The notes beneath the pieces were generated by a model that saw nothing but the letters and a program-made list of their open reading frames with translations, did not search any database and was not told where the DNA came from. Source: Rhodococcus xishaensis (GTDB lineage Bacteria; Actinomycetota; Actinomycetes; Mycobacteriales; Mycobacteriaceae). From it: a DNA stretch of 64,000 nt. Below, piece by piece: positions 51,967-61,865 of the stretch (its first letter is position 1; the number at the start of each line of letters is the position of its first letter). The position numbers were made by a program, and so were the translations under genes. The stretch lies in the NCBI RefSeq assembly GCF_004011825.1, contig NZ_RKLO01000007.1, positions 1 to 64,000 on the forward strand. Reading direction: 5' to 3'.

Positions 51967-53574
51967 CTAGGTAGAGGCCATCGCGGTGGCCCAGCGGTAG
52001 TCCGCCTTACCGGCCGGCGTGCGCTTGACCGCATCGACCACGACCATCGCCCGCGGAATCTTGTAGCCGGCCAAAGTCTTCCGGCAATGCTCCTGGATCT
52101 CGGTCAGGGTGAGTTCCGGAGCGTCGGCGTAGGTGGCGATCACGGCCGCGACCTGTTGACCCATGCGCTCGTCCGGTCGCGGCACGACCAGCGCGTCGGC
52201 GATCGACGGGTGCGCGTGCAGCGCCGCCTCGACCTCCTCCGCGAAGACCTTCTCGCCTCCGGTGTTGATGCACTGCGAGCCGCGTCCGAGGAAGACGATC
52301 GTGCCGTCCACCTCCACCCGGCCCATGTCACCGAGGATCGCCAGACGGGTGCCGTCGTCGCGTGTCGGGAAGGTCCGGGCGGTCTTCTCCGCGTCCTTGT
52401 AGTACCCGAGCGGGACATTTCCGATGCGCGCGATGTACCCGATCTCGTCGGTTCCGGGTTCGATCTCATTCAGCGCCTCGTCGACGAGAACCATGTTGGG
52501 AGAGGGCGGCATGCGGAGGTTGCCGTCCTGGTCGACGGTGAAGGCGCCGTCGTTCCCCGACTCCGAAGCGCCGAAATTGTCACGCAACACCAGGTCCGGC
52601 TTGATCGCGAGCATCCGTTCACGGACGCCGACCGACCAGATCGCCCCGCCCGACGTGATCGAGTAGAGCGAACTGAAGTCGACCTCGCCCTCGCGGCGTT
52701 CCATCTCGTCGACGAGCGGCAGCCCCATACCGTCACCGACGATCAGGATCACCTGCAACGATTCCTTCTCGATCCCCTCGACGACCTTCTTCGGGTCGAA
52801 GTCGCGCATCAGCACGACGCGCGCGCCGAGCGTGAAGAAGGTGAACAGCGAGTACAGCGCGGCCCCGTGCATCAGCGGCGCGGCGATGAGGAAGGACATG
52901 TCCGGGAATTCTTTTGCTGCAGAAGCGACTTCCGCGAGATCCTGCCGTTTCTCCTCGCCGTACGGGTTGCCGCCGGACAGCGGCTTGCGGAAGAAGTCGT
53001 CATGGCGCCACATGACGCCCTTCGGGTACCCGGTGGTGCCACCCGTGTACAACACATACAGGTCGTCGCCCGATCGCGCGGGAAAGTCCCTGCTGCTCGA
53101 CTGTTGACGGGAATCCGCGAAGGGCACCACGGTGATGGATCGCCTGGCGGCGGCGTCGACCAGTTCCGCGACCGGATCACCGACGACGATCACCGACCGA
53201 ATCAGCGGGCAGCCGTCTAGAAGCCCGGCGAGGGCCCGCTGGTGCTCAGGGAGTTCGACGATGACGGCGACCGAGTCGGAGTTGGTGAAGATGTACTCGA
53301 GCTCGGACGGCGTGTACCGGTAGTTGACGTTGACCGGTACCGCGCGGATCTTGATCGACCCGAGGATCGATGTGACGTGCTCGATGCTGTTCTTCAGGAA
53401 CAGCGAAACATGGTCGCCCGGGGCGATACCGGCCTGTGTCAGCAGGTGCGCGACCCGGTTTGCCTCGGCGTCCAACCTCGCGTACGTGAGGCTCCTGCCC
53501 TCGTATGTCAGCGCAACGCGGTCGGGTACTGACTCGGCGACGGACTCGAAGACATCGGCGAGATTGAACTGCAT
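51967..53574 (-). CDS. Acyl-CoA synthetase (FadD-type AMP-binding enzyme)
   Basis: The 535-residue adenylate-forming enzyme starts with ATG at 53574. The P-loop is LYTGGTTGYPKGVMWRHDDFF (about 173-193), then the A5 region NFGASESGNDG, the hinge and A8 motif GRGSQCINTGGEKVFAEEVE (about 428-447), and the C-terminal Lys in RTPAGKADYRWA. It activates a fatty or aromatic acid as CoA thioester. Its position next to pcaHG would fit an aromatic or steroid side-chain substrate, but nothing in the sequence proves that. Confidence 0.9.
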   Translation of the reverse strand: MQFNLADVFESVAESVPDRVALTYEGRSLTYARLDAEANRVAHLLTQAGIAPGDHVSLFLKNSIEHVTSILGSIKIRAVPVNVNYRYTPSELEYIFTNSDSVAVIVELPEHQRALAGLLDGCPLIRSVIVVGDPVAELVDAAARRSITVVPFADSRQQSSSRDFPARSGDDLYVLYTGGTTGYPKGVMWRHDDFFRKPLSGGNPYGEEKRQDLAEVASAAKEFPDMSFLIAAPLMHGAALYSLFTFFTLGARVVLMRDFDPKKVVEGIEKESLQVILIVGDGMGLPLVDEMERREGEVDFSSLYSITSGGAIWSVGVRERMLAIKPDLVLRDNFGASESGNDGAFTVDQDGNLRMPPSPNMVLVDEALNEIEPGTDEIGYIARIGNVPLGYYKDAEKTARTFPTRDDGTRLAILGDMGRVEVDGTIVFLGRGSQCINTGGEKVFAEEVEAALHAHPSIADALVVPRPDERMGQQVAAVIATYADAPELTLTEIQEHCRKTLAGYKIPRAMVVVDAVKRTPAGKADYRWATAMAST

Positions 53575-53706
53575 TAGTCATTCCCTTCGGCACAGTGCCG
53601 GACGCCGGCACGCATCACCCTTGTCGTCGATGGAGAGTAGCGCGAAACGGATTCATCGGCGGATTCGGACTTCTCGGCGCCGCGTGATCGGCCGCCCCAC
53701 ACCGCC

Positions 53707-54669
53707 TCAGGTGACGGCCAGTTCCCGCAGAATCCCGGCGAATTCCTCGACGGCTGTAGCCGAATCCGGTGTTGCCCGCCGGAACACGCCAACCGGTTCC
53801 GCGGTGCCCGGCGTCGGCTGTGGCAGCCGGACGAGAGTTCCGTCGGCGAGATCGGTCTGCGGTGCGCGTTCCGGAGTGAACCAGACCGCGTCGCCGTCTC
53901 GGGCCATGGTCCGGGCCAGCGTGACGTCCAGTGTCTCGATTCGGCCGGAGGGCAGGGATAACCCGTGCCGTTGCAGCAGGACCTCGGTGTGGTGGCGAGG
54001 GACCGTTCCCGCGGTCGCCACGATCATCGGATACTCGAGAACGGCTGGCATCGGGGCGGTTCCGGCGTATGCGGTCAGGGGGTGTCCCGGCCGTACGACG
54101 AGGGCCAGCGACTCGGTGTAGAGCAGTTCGAAGGTCACGTCCTGCAGCGCCTCGGGCTCGGCCATCCGACCCAACGCGAGATCGAGTTCACCGGCGCGGA
54201 GCGAGGCGAGCAGGACAGCGTTCGAGCCGGTGATCACCCGCACACCAGTGTCCTTGTGTGTGCTCTGCAGCCGTGAGATCGCTTTGGGCAGTATCACGCT
54301 CGCGACGGTGGGAAGTGCGCCAACCCGAATCGGTGCACTCGGGGCGCCGGCTCCGGAGAGGGCCGCTGCCGCGGACTCCATCGCGTCCGTGACCGCGACC
54401 GCGCGCCGCAAGAACTGTTCCCCGGCCGGGGTCAGGCGGGCGCCGTGCCGTCCGCGGTCGACCAGGCGCACACCCGCGAGGGCCTCGAGTTCGTTGAGCG
54501 TCTTCGTCACCGCGGGCTGTGTCAGGTGCAGGCGTTGCGCCGCGCGTCCGAGGTGGCGTTCCTGAGCCACGGCGACGAAGCAGGTGAGGTGTCGCAGTCG
54601 GATCCGCTGCAGGAAGCGGGCCGCGGCCGCGGTGTCCGGTGGGGGCGGGGGAACGAAACCTTCGGACAT
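53707..54669 (-). CDS. LysR-type regulator, PcaQ-like
   Basis: The 320-residue LysR protein starts with ATG at 54669. The HTH is RLRHLTCFVAVAQERHLGRAAQRLHLTQPAVTKTLNELEALAG (about 24-66), very like PcaQ and CbhR-type regulators, and the effector domain follows (LPTVASVILPKAI). It is divergent from pcaH by 92 bp, the usual place for the activator of protocatechuate genes. On its strand a TTGACA (54702-54697 region) lies upstream of the start. Confidence 0.87.
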   Translation of the reverse strand: MSEGFVPPPPPDTAAAARFLQRIRLRHLTCFVAVAQERHLGRAAQRLHLTQPAVTKTLNELEALAGVRLVDRGRHGARLTPAGEQFLRRAVAVTDAMESAAAALSGAGAPSAPIRVGALPTVASVILPKAISRLQSTHKDTGVRVITGSNAVLLASLRAGELDLALGRMAEPEALQDVTFELLYTESLALVVRPGHPLTAYAGTAPMPAVLEYPMIVATAGTVPRHHTEVLLQRHGLSLPSGRIETLDVTLARTMARDGDAVWFTPERAPQTDLADGTLVRLPQPTPGTAEPVGVFRRATPDSATAVEEFAGILRELAVT

Positions 54670-54702
54670 TTCCTCAAGTTATGGAAAGTTGGACAAAATG
54701 TC
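54669..54702. promoter_or_regulatory. pcaQ-pcaH divergent control region
   Basis: Two inverted repeats lie between the genes: TTTCC (54669-54673) with GGAAA (54683-54687), spacer 9, and GACA-AAA-TGTC (54692-54702). The AT-rich patch contains a TTGACA for the leftward gene. Either repeat could bind the LysR protein; which one is not known. Confidence 0.5.
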
Positions 54703-54713
54703 AATTTACATGA

Positions 54714-56161
<1,448 letters not shown>

Positions 56162-56596
56162 TCAGGAAGCGGTCACGGGGAGAACGGTTCCCTGCGCGAC
56201 GGCGCACAGACTAGTGCTGCCGTCGTTGGCGACCATCTCCAATGTGCACTCGCACACGGCGCGGCGTCGTCCCGAGTGCACGACCCGCGCGATGGCGCGC
56301 AATGTGCGGCCCTGCGCGGGCCGTAGGTACTCGATGCTCATTCCGCCAGTGAGGACCGCTGGACCAAGGACGGTTCCGGCCGCGTAGGTGAGCGCATTGT
56401 CGGCGGCGTAGGCGAGTACGCCACCGTGCAGGAAGCCGTTCTGTTGCAGCAGGTCCGGGCGCGCGTCGATCTCGAGGACGGCACCGGAGGTTACGTCGAA
56501 CGTGACCAGGCGGGCGCCCAGCAGGACGCTGAAGGGCTGGGACGCGAGATGGGTGCGTGCGAACTCGACGTCGAGCGGCGCGTTGGTGCTGCTCAC
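56162..56596 (-). CDS. PaaI family thioesterase
   Basis: The 144-residue hot-dog thioesterase starts at the GTG at 56596, which overlaps the stop of the MetF-like gene (GTGA). QNGFLHGGVLAYAADNALTYAAGT (about 57-80) holds the HGG motif and the acid of the active site, and GGMSIEYLRPAQGRTL follows. It hydrolyses acyl-CoA, often aromatic. It is the last gene of an operon of methyltransferases and a MetF-like protein. Confidence 0.85.
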   Translation of the reverse strand: MSSTNAPLDVEFARTHLASQPFSVLLGARLVTFDVTSGAVLEIDARPDLLQQNGFLHGGVLAYAADNALTYAAGTVLGPAVLTGGMSIEYLRPAQGRTLRAIARVVHSGRRRAVCECTLEMVANDGSTSLCAVAQGTVLPVTAS

Positions 56597-57540
56597 GGAA
56601 TCTCCTCGATGGGGGCGTGCGGGCGGGTTCCGCTCGATGGTCGCACGCCGCTGCCGTCGGTACGCGGCGACCAGTAGTCGAGCATTGCGGCGAAGGTCTC
56701 GCACGCGGCGCGCGAGACTCCGTAGGGAGCCTCGAGGTGAACGCTCAGCGGGAACCCGAGATCGTGGACGCCGTCGATGACGCGTCTGTACATGTCGACC
56801 AAGGCATCGCGGCGCTGCTGGAAGGACCTGGCAGCGATCCGGGCGACGAATTCCTGCTCCCGCCGCACCAGATCGTTCCCGTGGTCGTGGATCAGCCAGT
56901 CGATCAGGTGCACGCGCTGCTCCATGCCGGGTACGAAACCGAACGAGAGCAGGATCTCCGGTCGCTGCTCGGTGCGGGCGGCGAACTCACGCAGGAAGCC
57001 CACGATCCGGTCGGAGTACAGCAACTGGGTCAGAGCGAAGTTCGCGCCGCTTTCGCATTTGGCGTCGAACCTGTTGAGTTCGCCCCGGCGTGTGGGGATC
57101 AACACCACCCCTCGGTGCGGGAAGAGCTCCCGGTAGCGTGCTGTTGCTTCCTGGGGCGTGACCCCCGGGGCGTCGGCGGCCGGCATCCCGTGCGGCTTAC
57201 CGATGAACGTGACGCCGTCCATGCCGGCGTCCCGGAGGCGGTGCACCCGATCGTCGAGCCGCTGTTCGTCGTGGAAGACGGTCACCTGCGTGCACAAGCC
57301 CGAGACGGCGCCGAACGACGATCGGACCGCTTTCCAGAAGTCCAGCACGTCCATTCGGGGGTTTATGGGCACGGGCCGGTCCGCGTCTTCGGCGATGATC
57401 CCCGGAACCATCACGTGCCCCACGTGCTCGACCAATCCATGTCGGCGGCACAACTCGGCCGCCGAGCTTCCCTCCTCGAGAGCACGTTCCGTGCCCTCTG
57501 CCAGTTCCGGCGGCACCAATTCCAGGGCCACCGTGTTCAT
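56593..57540 (-). CDS. MetF-like methylenetetrahydrofolate reductase
   Basis: The 315-residue protein starts at the ATG at 57540, five bases after the preceding stop. It has the barrel features of the MTHFR family (TFIGKPHGMPA, FALTQLLYSDRIVGFLREFA, RPEILLSFGFVPGM), though the N-terminal FEFFPP-type motif is not obvious. It may be a divergent MetF used for a one-carbon branch rather than methionine synthesis. It lies between a methyltransferase gene and a thioesterase gene, close to pcaHG. Demethylation of methoxy-aromatics releases methyl-tetrahydrofolate, which such an enzyme could oxidise (inference). Confidence 0.7.
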   Translation of the reverse strand: MNTVALELVPPELAEGTERALEEGSSAAELCRRHGLVEHVGHVMVPGIIAEDADRPVPINPRMDVLDFWKAVRSSFGAVSGLCTQVTVFHDEQRLDDRVHRLRDAGMDGVTFIGKPHGMPAADAPGVTPQEATARYRELFPHRGVVLIPTRRGELNRFDAKCESGANFALTQLLYSDRIVGFLREFAARTEQRPEILLSFGFVPGMEQRVHLIDWLIHDHGNDLVRREQEFVARIAARSFQQRRDALVDMYRRVIDGVHDLGFPLSVHLEAPYGVSRAACETFAAMLDYWSPRTDGSGVRPSSGTRPHAPIEEIP

Positions 57541-57545
57541 GGCGT

Positions 57546-58316
57546 TCAACGACGTTCGGCCGTCGTAAGCCAGACCGAGGCGAGCAGGCGGTCGTGGGAG
57601 TCGAAATCGAGTCGGTCCGCGATGGCCGACAGTCCCGTGCCGGGCTGGCGTTCGATGTCGCGTCTGGTAGTCGCGGTGGTGTAGGTGGTGAGTTCCAGGC
57701 GTGTGATGGCCCACCCTCCGTCGGTGAGCGTGTCCCGGAGGTTGTCTTCGCTGATGCGGTATGGGCCGGGGAACTCATCGGGTACCTGGTCCGAGAGGCA
57801 CACGACGTGAAGTCGAGCGTGGGGGCGGCCGGCCCGATGCAACTCGGCCACGTAGTGGGGGCGCTGTTCCTCAGGGAAACAGTGGTAGAGAGCGCTGTCG
57901 ATGACGGTCGCGAACCGGTCGGCGTATTCGGTCAGGTCGGTGGCATCAGCCACGTCGAATTCGACGACCTTGTCCAGTCCTCGCTGCCGGGCGCGCTCAC
58001 GGGCGATGTCGATGGCCGCGGGCGCGGCGTCGAGTCCGCACACCCGATATCCGCGCCCTGCGAGGAACATCGCGTTCTCACCTGCCCCGCAGCCGATGTC
58101 GAGGACCTCGTCGGTGATCTGACCGTCGGCCTCGAGGTCACGCACGACCGGTTGGACCTCGCTGATGTCCCACGGAACCCGATCGATCCGAAACTCGGGA
58201 TGCGGCACGTCGGACGCTTGGACGGCGAGGTTGAAAGCGTCGTAGTCGCCACGATAGAGCGCATCGAAGTCGTCGGGACTCGGAGGCGTAGTCGGTTGGG
58301 GCGCATTCGCGTTCAC
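57546..58316 (-). CDS. SAM-dependent methyltransferase (relative of the 36-38 kb pair)
   Basis: The 256-residue class I methyltransferase starts with GTG at 58316, one base into the end of the previous gene. DFDALYRGDYDAF, WDISEVQPVVRDLEADGQ and VLDIGCGAGENAMFLAGRGYRVCGLDAAPAAIDIAR match the same framework as the tandem methyltransferases at 36975 and 37855, and VIDSALYHCFPEEQRPHY repeats their DSAFYHTF motif. It is a thiopurine/halide-type fold. The neighbouring MetF-like and methyltransferase genes suggest a one-carbon role. Confidence 0.83.
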   Translation of the reverse strand: MNANAPQPTTPPSPDDFDALYRGDYDAFNLAVQASDVPHPEFRIDRVPWDISEVQPVVRDLEADGQITDEVLDIGCGAGENAMFLAGRGYRVCGLDAAPAAIDIARERARQRGLDKVVEFDVADATDLTEYADRFATVIDSALYHCFPEEQRPHYVAELHRAGRPHARLHVVCLSDQVPDEFPGPYRISEDNLRDTLTDGGWAITRLELTTYTTATTRRDIERQPGTGLSAIADRLDFDSHDRLLASVWLTTAERR

Positions 58317-59143
58317 TAGCTGCTCTTCCCCGAAGATGAGGACTTGCCCGAAGATGAGGACTTCGAATCACGAACCGAGGCCGCCGTCCGGGCCCGCACG
58401 GTGAGCATATTGCACTGCTGGTGGCTGTGGATGTGATCGCACCCCAGGCGGTCGAGCAGGAGGGACAACCCGTCCGGGGTGAATGGCCGTGCTCCGGCGA
58501 ACCTCACGAATCGGTCCATGATCGGGCCGGTGACCGCATTGCCCGACCCGACAGGGCGGGCCGGGACCATCACCAGTAGCCGTCCACCGGGTGCCACGAT
58601 CCGGATCATTTCCCTCAGGGCGTCGACCGGTTCGGGCACGAGCATGATCACGAGCGTGGCGCAGACGGCGTCGGCGCAGTGGTCGCGTAGGGGCAGGTTT
58701 GTCGCGTTGCCGCGGAGGAGCCCCATGTTCGGGCGAGCCTGCTGGGCTGCTCGCGTCAACATGGGCGCCGAGAGATCCACCCCGACGGCGAGCCCGTGCG
58801 GGCCGACCGCGTCAGCCAGGCCAGTGGTGACGTTGCCGGGCCCACAGCCCACGTCGACGACCGTTTGCCCCGGCCGCAGTTGCAACAGGTCGGAGACCAC
58901 GCCGAAGCCCTGCACCGACGCCATCACCCGTTGTGCCCGCTGGTACATGGCTGCACCGAGAGAGGACTGCCACGCGGCCTGAGCCCGCCCCGGCGGAGGA
59001 ACGGTTTCACCGGCCATGGTGTCGAGATATCCGCTCGACGTCGGCACCCACGTCACCTCAGGTCGCAGCAGCTGCTCCAGCCGCTCCACGCTGGCGCGCG
59101 TCGAGATCTCTTCCGGCTCCGACGATCGATCCACGGCGACCAT
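58316..59143 (-). CDS. SAM-dependent methyltransferase with serine-lysine repeat tail
   Basis: The 275-residue protein uses the ATG at 59143; a GTG at 59134 has better spacing to GGGAG. Residues 60-200 are a Methyltransf_11 domain: TVVDVGCGPGNVTTGLADAVG and GLAVGVDLSAPMLTRAA, then APGGRLLVMVP. The C-terminus ends in two KSSSSG repeats from an 18-bp tandem repeat (58329-58364). Its stop overlaps the next start by one base, so it is first in the operon with the MetF-like gene. The acceptor is unknown. Confidence 0.8.
   Translation of the reverse strand: MVAVDRSSEPEEISTRASVERLEQLLRPEVTWVPTSSGYLDTMAGETVPPPGRAQAAWQSSLGAAMYQRAQRVMASVQGFGVVSDLLQLRPGQTVVDVGCGPGNVTTGLADAVGPHGLAVGVDLSAPMLTRAAQQARPNMGLLRGNATNLPLRDHCADAVCATLVIMLVPEPVDALREMIRIVAPGGRLLVMVPARPVGSGNAVTGPIMDRFVRFAGARPFTPDGLSLLLDRLGCDHIHSHQQCNMLTVRARTAASVRDSKSSSSGKSSSSGKSS
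58329..58364 (-). repeat. Two tandem 18-bp repeats at the methyltransferase C-terminus
   Basis: Units at 58329-58346 and 58347-58364 are almost identical and in frame, giving repeated KSSSSG. Slippage here would change only the tail length. Confidence 0.85.
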
Positions 59144-59256
59144 CTCCCTGGACGACACAAATGCGCAAGGTTCTCTCCAATGGTAGCCACAAACGCGGCA
59201 CGGTCGGAGCGCGTGCGGCGAGTGCGGCTCGGACCTCGCCCGCCCGAGCAGTCGGG

Positions 59257-60087
59257 CTAACCCGACATGCCCGCCCGCCAGGACGGGTACCTCGGCACCC
59301 ATCCGAGCCCCCGGGCCTTCGCGTTCGACGCCCCGCGACCCCTTCCAGGACCGAGACCTTTCGGCTGCGGGGCGCCGACCCACCGACAGAACACCGGGAG
59401 CCAGTCGGCGGGGCTCGCGGGCTCGTCGTCGACGACATTGACGATGCCGGTGGGCCAGTCGAGAGCGGCGACTGTGGGCGCAACGGCGTCCTCGACATGC
59501 AGGAAACTTTCGATCCCGTTACCGGCGAGGACCCCGTCGCGGGCAGCACGACCGAAGTCGCCATCCGGGGAGTACCACGTGCCGGGGCCGTACAGCTTCC
59601 CGTAGCGGAGAATCACGTGGTTCGGGATCTGGGCCGAAGCGTGCTCCATCGCGACGACGCCCTCGACAGTCCGGGCACCCGGACCCGTGGGCTCCCGCAG
59701 CGGCACCGTCTCGTCGGCGGGACCCACCCCGTCGGCATAGAGCCATGCGACGCTCTGGGTGATGAGACGCTGCACACCGTAGCGGCGCATCGCGTCGACG
59801 AGGTTGCGAGTGCCGACGATGCGCAGTTCTGCGTTGGCCTCGAAGTCGATCACCGACAGATCCGTCAGTTGATGGATTACCGCGTCCGGTCGAGCCTCGA
59901 CGACGGCGTGTTCGACCGACGCGAGGTCGAAGGCGTCCATGCGCAGGACGGTGGCACCCGCGTGGCGTAGTTCGGGGCGCGTGTCGGGGTTGCGCGAGGT
60001 CCCGACCACCTCGTGCCCCCGGGCGATCAGTTCTCGGGTGAGCGGCAACCCGACGAGACCCCCGGCTCCCGCGACGAGGACTCTCAT
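59257..60087 (-). CDS. NAD-dependent epimerase/dehydratase family protein
   Basis: The 276-residue extended SDR starts with ATG at 60087. The N-terminal motif is VLVAGAGGLVGLPLTRELIARGHEVVGTSR (3-32). The catalytic YxxxK is not clear: near RLITQSVAWLYADGVGPADE there is no following Lys four residues on. It is probably an NAD(P)-binding sugar or NmrA-like enzyme. The role is unknown. The stop lies 113 bp after the methyltransferase start, same strand, so it may be part of that transcript. Confidence 0.75.
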   Translation of the reverse strand: MRVLVAGAGGLVGLPLTRELIARGHEVVGTSRNPDTRPELRHAGATVLRMDAFDLASVEHAVVEARPDAVIHQLTDLSVIDFEANAELRIVGTRNLVDAMRRYGVQRLITQSVAWLYADGVGPADETVPLREPTGPGARTVEGVVAMEHASAQIPNHVILRYGKLYGPGTWYSPDGDFGRAARDGVLAGNGIESFLHVEDAVAPTVAALDWPTGIVNVVDDEPASPADWLPVFCRWVGAPQPKGLGPGRGRGASNAKARGLGWVPRYPSWRAGMSG

Positions 60088-60147
60088 GCGACTGAGCCTA
60101 GGGAACGCGCACGGGCGCCGCCTGCGAAGCAGCCGATTCGAGACCGT

Positions 60148-60552
60148 TCAGGTCGCGTCCAGCGCCGCCTGTACCCGACCCGCCGCTTCCGCCGGATCCT
60201 CGTGCTCCCATACCCGGACCACGCGCCAGTCCGCGGCGGCCAGCCTGGAGTCGGTGTCGCGGTCACGGGCGACGTTGGCCGCCAATTTGTCCGCCCACCA
60301 TTGCGCATTGTTCCGGGGGAACGTCGCGTGCTGTGGGCAGCTGTGCCAGAAGCAGCCGTCGACGTACACGGCGACCCGCCGTCGCGGGAAGACGAGGTCG
60401 GCGCGGCGCCGCAATCCGGGCAGGGGTGCGCGGTCGACGAAGAACCGCACCCCGCGCCGGTGTAGCTCGCGGCGCAGTGCGACCTCCGGTGCAGTGTCGC
60501 GGCGGCGCTGCGCCCGCATGCGGGCGCTGGTCAGAGGATCGGTGGACGGCAT
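60148..60552 (-). CDS. vsr: Very short patch repair (Vsr) endonuclease
   Basis: The 134-residue protein starts at the ATG at 60552; the longer frame from 60849 is a shadow of dcm. It has the Vsr pattern RDTAPEVALRRELHRRGVRF, RADLVFPRRRVAVYVDGCFWHSCPQHATFPRNNAQWW, and a late WRVVRVWEHE. The Asp of RADLVF and the Cys/His set (CFWHSCPQH) bind the metal and zinc. Vsr nicks T:G mismatches from deaminated 5-methylcytosine. It starts 22 bp after the dcm stop, same operon. Confidence 0.92.
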   Translation of the reverse strand: MPSTDPLTSARMRAQRRRDTAPEVALRRELHRRGVRFFVDRAPLPGLRRRADLVFPRRRVAVYVDGCFWHSCPQHATFPRNNAQWWADKLAANVARDRDTDSRLAAADWRVVRVWEHEDPAEAAGRVQAALDAT

Positions 60553-60574
60553 CCACCCCATCCTCGCACCGGCC

Positions 60575-61738
60575 TCAGGCGACCGCTTCCGGGTGACCGC
60601 CCATCCGGTCCAGGTGGTTTTCGACGTCGTCGAGGAAGCCGGGGACGAAGCGCAGGCTGCCGGTGCGGGCGCGCCTGAGGAACCCGGCGGTGGCGCGGGC
60701 GGACAGCAGTTGGGAGTGCTCGAGGAAGCCGCCGAGGTCCTCGTATTCCTCCTGCACCGGCCAGTGGGACTCGTGCACTCGGAACGCCTGCCGGTTACGC
60801 CCCCACGCGGCGCTGGGCCAGGCGTCGCCCGGCTCGAGTGGGGTCTCATGGTCCGGGCTGTAAGGGATCCGGTCGACGAGGCGCCCGCCCACCCACTCGG
60901 CCATGCGAACGCTCACCGCGTTGCCGACCAGTCGCCAGCGATGGCCGTTGCGGACCCCGCTGACCTCGGTGGCGGAGGCGGTCCAGTCGGGGTCGAAGCC
61001 CTGTAGGCGTTCGGCGTCGATCAGGCCGGGGGTGACGATCTCACCCGAGGGCAGCCGCACCGCTGGCGGCGATGCGATCCCGACTGTCGATCCGCCCTTG
61101 AGCGTCGGCACCGCGTTGACGGCCCACCCGAGCCCACGCACGCCCTCGGTCCAATAGAAGCCGCACGGATACTGCGACGGGTCACCCTCGTCGGGTGCGC
61201 CGGCGTCCTGACCGAAGAGCACCTCGCGGGGGTCGTCGCTACGCGAGGCGAGCATCAGCACCCGCTGGCGGCGCTGCGGCAGGCCGAAAGCGCGCGCGTC
61301 CACCACGCGGTATGCCCACGTGTAACCGAGATCCTCGAGCGCGTGCGTGATGTGCCGCATCGCCGCCCCACGGCCGAGTTGCAGCATGAAGGGGACGTTC
61401 TCGATCAGCAGCCAGCGCGGGCCCTTCTTGCGTTTGACCAGACGAAACACCTCGTCGACCAGGCCCGAGCGGGCGCCGGTGATCCCCTCGGTGCGGCCCG
61501 CCTGCGACAGGTCCTGGCACGGGAAGCCGGCCGCGACGAGTTCGATGCGTTGCGGCAACGAGCGCAGCTGGGTGACGTCACCATGCAGTTCGACGCCGGG
61601 GAACCGAGTGCGCAGCACCTGCTGGGCGCCGGGGTCGATCTCGCACAGCAGTTCGGTTTCCCAACCGTGGCTGCGCAGGCCCAACTCCACCCCGCCGATA
61701 CCGGCGAACAGCCCCACCATGTTCCCGGTCGAAGTCAC
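60575..61738 (-). CDS. dcm: DNA (cytosine-5)-methyltransferase
   Basis: The 387-residue enzyme starts at the GTG at 61738 (AGGAAGGG upstream). It has motif I LFAGIGGVELG (10-20), motif IV AAGFPCQDLSQAG with the catalytic Cys74, motif VI WLLIENVPF with Glu113, motif VIII QRRQRV and the late motif X GNAVSVRMAEWV. About 95 residues follow motif X, which is unusual. The target sequence is not known. No restriction endonuclease gene is seen beside it, so the pair may be an orphan. Confidence 0.92.
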   Translation of the reverse strand: MTSTGNMVGLFAGIGGVELGLRSHGWETELLCEIDPGAQQVLRTRFPGVELHGDVTQLRSLPQRIELVAAGFPCQDLSQAGRTEGITGARSGLVDEVFRLVKRKKGPRWLLIENVPFMLQLGRGAAMRHITHALEDLGYTWAYRVVDARAFGLPQRRQRVLMLASRSDDPREVLFGQDAGAPDEGDPSQYPCGFYWTEGVRGLGWAVNAVPTLKGGSTVGIASPPAVRLPSGEIVTPGLIDAERLQGFDPDWTASATEVSGVRNGHRWRLVGNAVSVRMAEWVGGRLVDRIPYSPDHETPLEPGDAWPSAAWGRNRQAFRVHESHWPVQEEYEDLGGFLEHSQLLSARATAGFLRRARTGSLRFVPGFLDDVENHLDRMGGHPEAVA

Positions 61739-61809
61739 GGCACCCTTCCTCACGCAGATACACGAGCACGTTACTCGAGTCCTCCGCGAAGTCGGCGTTC
61801 CGGCACGAG

Positions 61810-61842
61810 CGAACACCCCGGGCCGTGGCCACGGGGTGTTCG
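61810..61842. terminator. Hairpin between the ClpC-like gene and dcm
   Basis: An 11-bp perfect inverted repeat (61810-61820 with 61832-61842) with an 11-base loop lies just after the end of the leftward ClpC-like gene. No T-run is visible, so function as a terminator is likely but not certain. Confidence 0.6.
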
Positions 61843-61865
61843 TGTCTCCGTCGTGTCGGCTTGGC

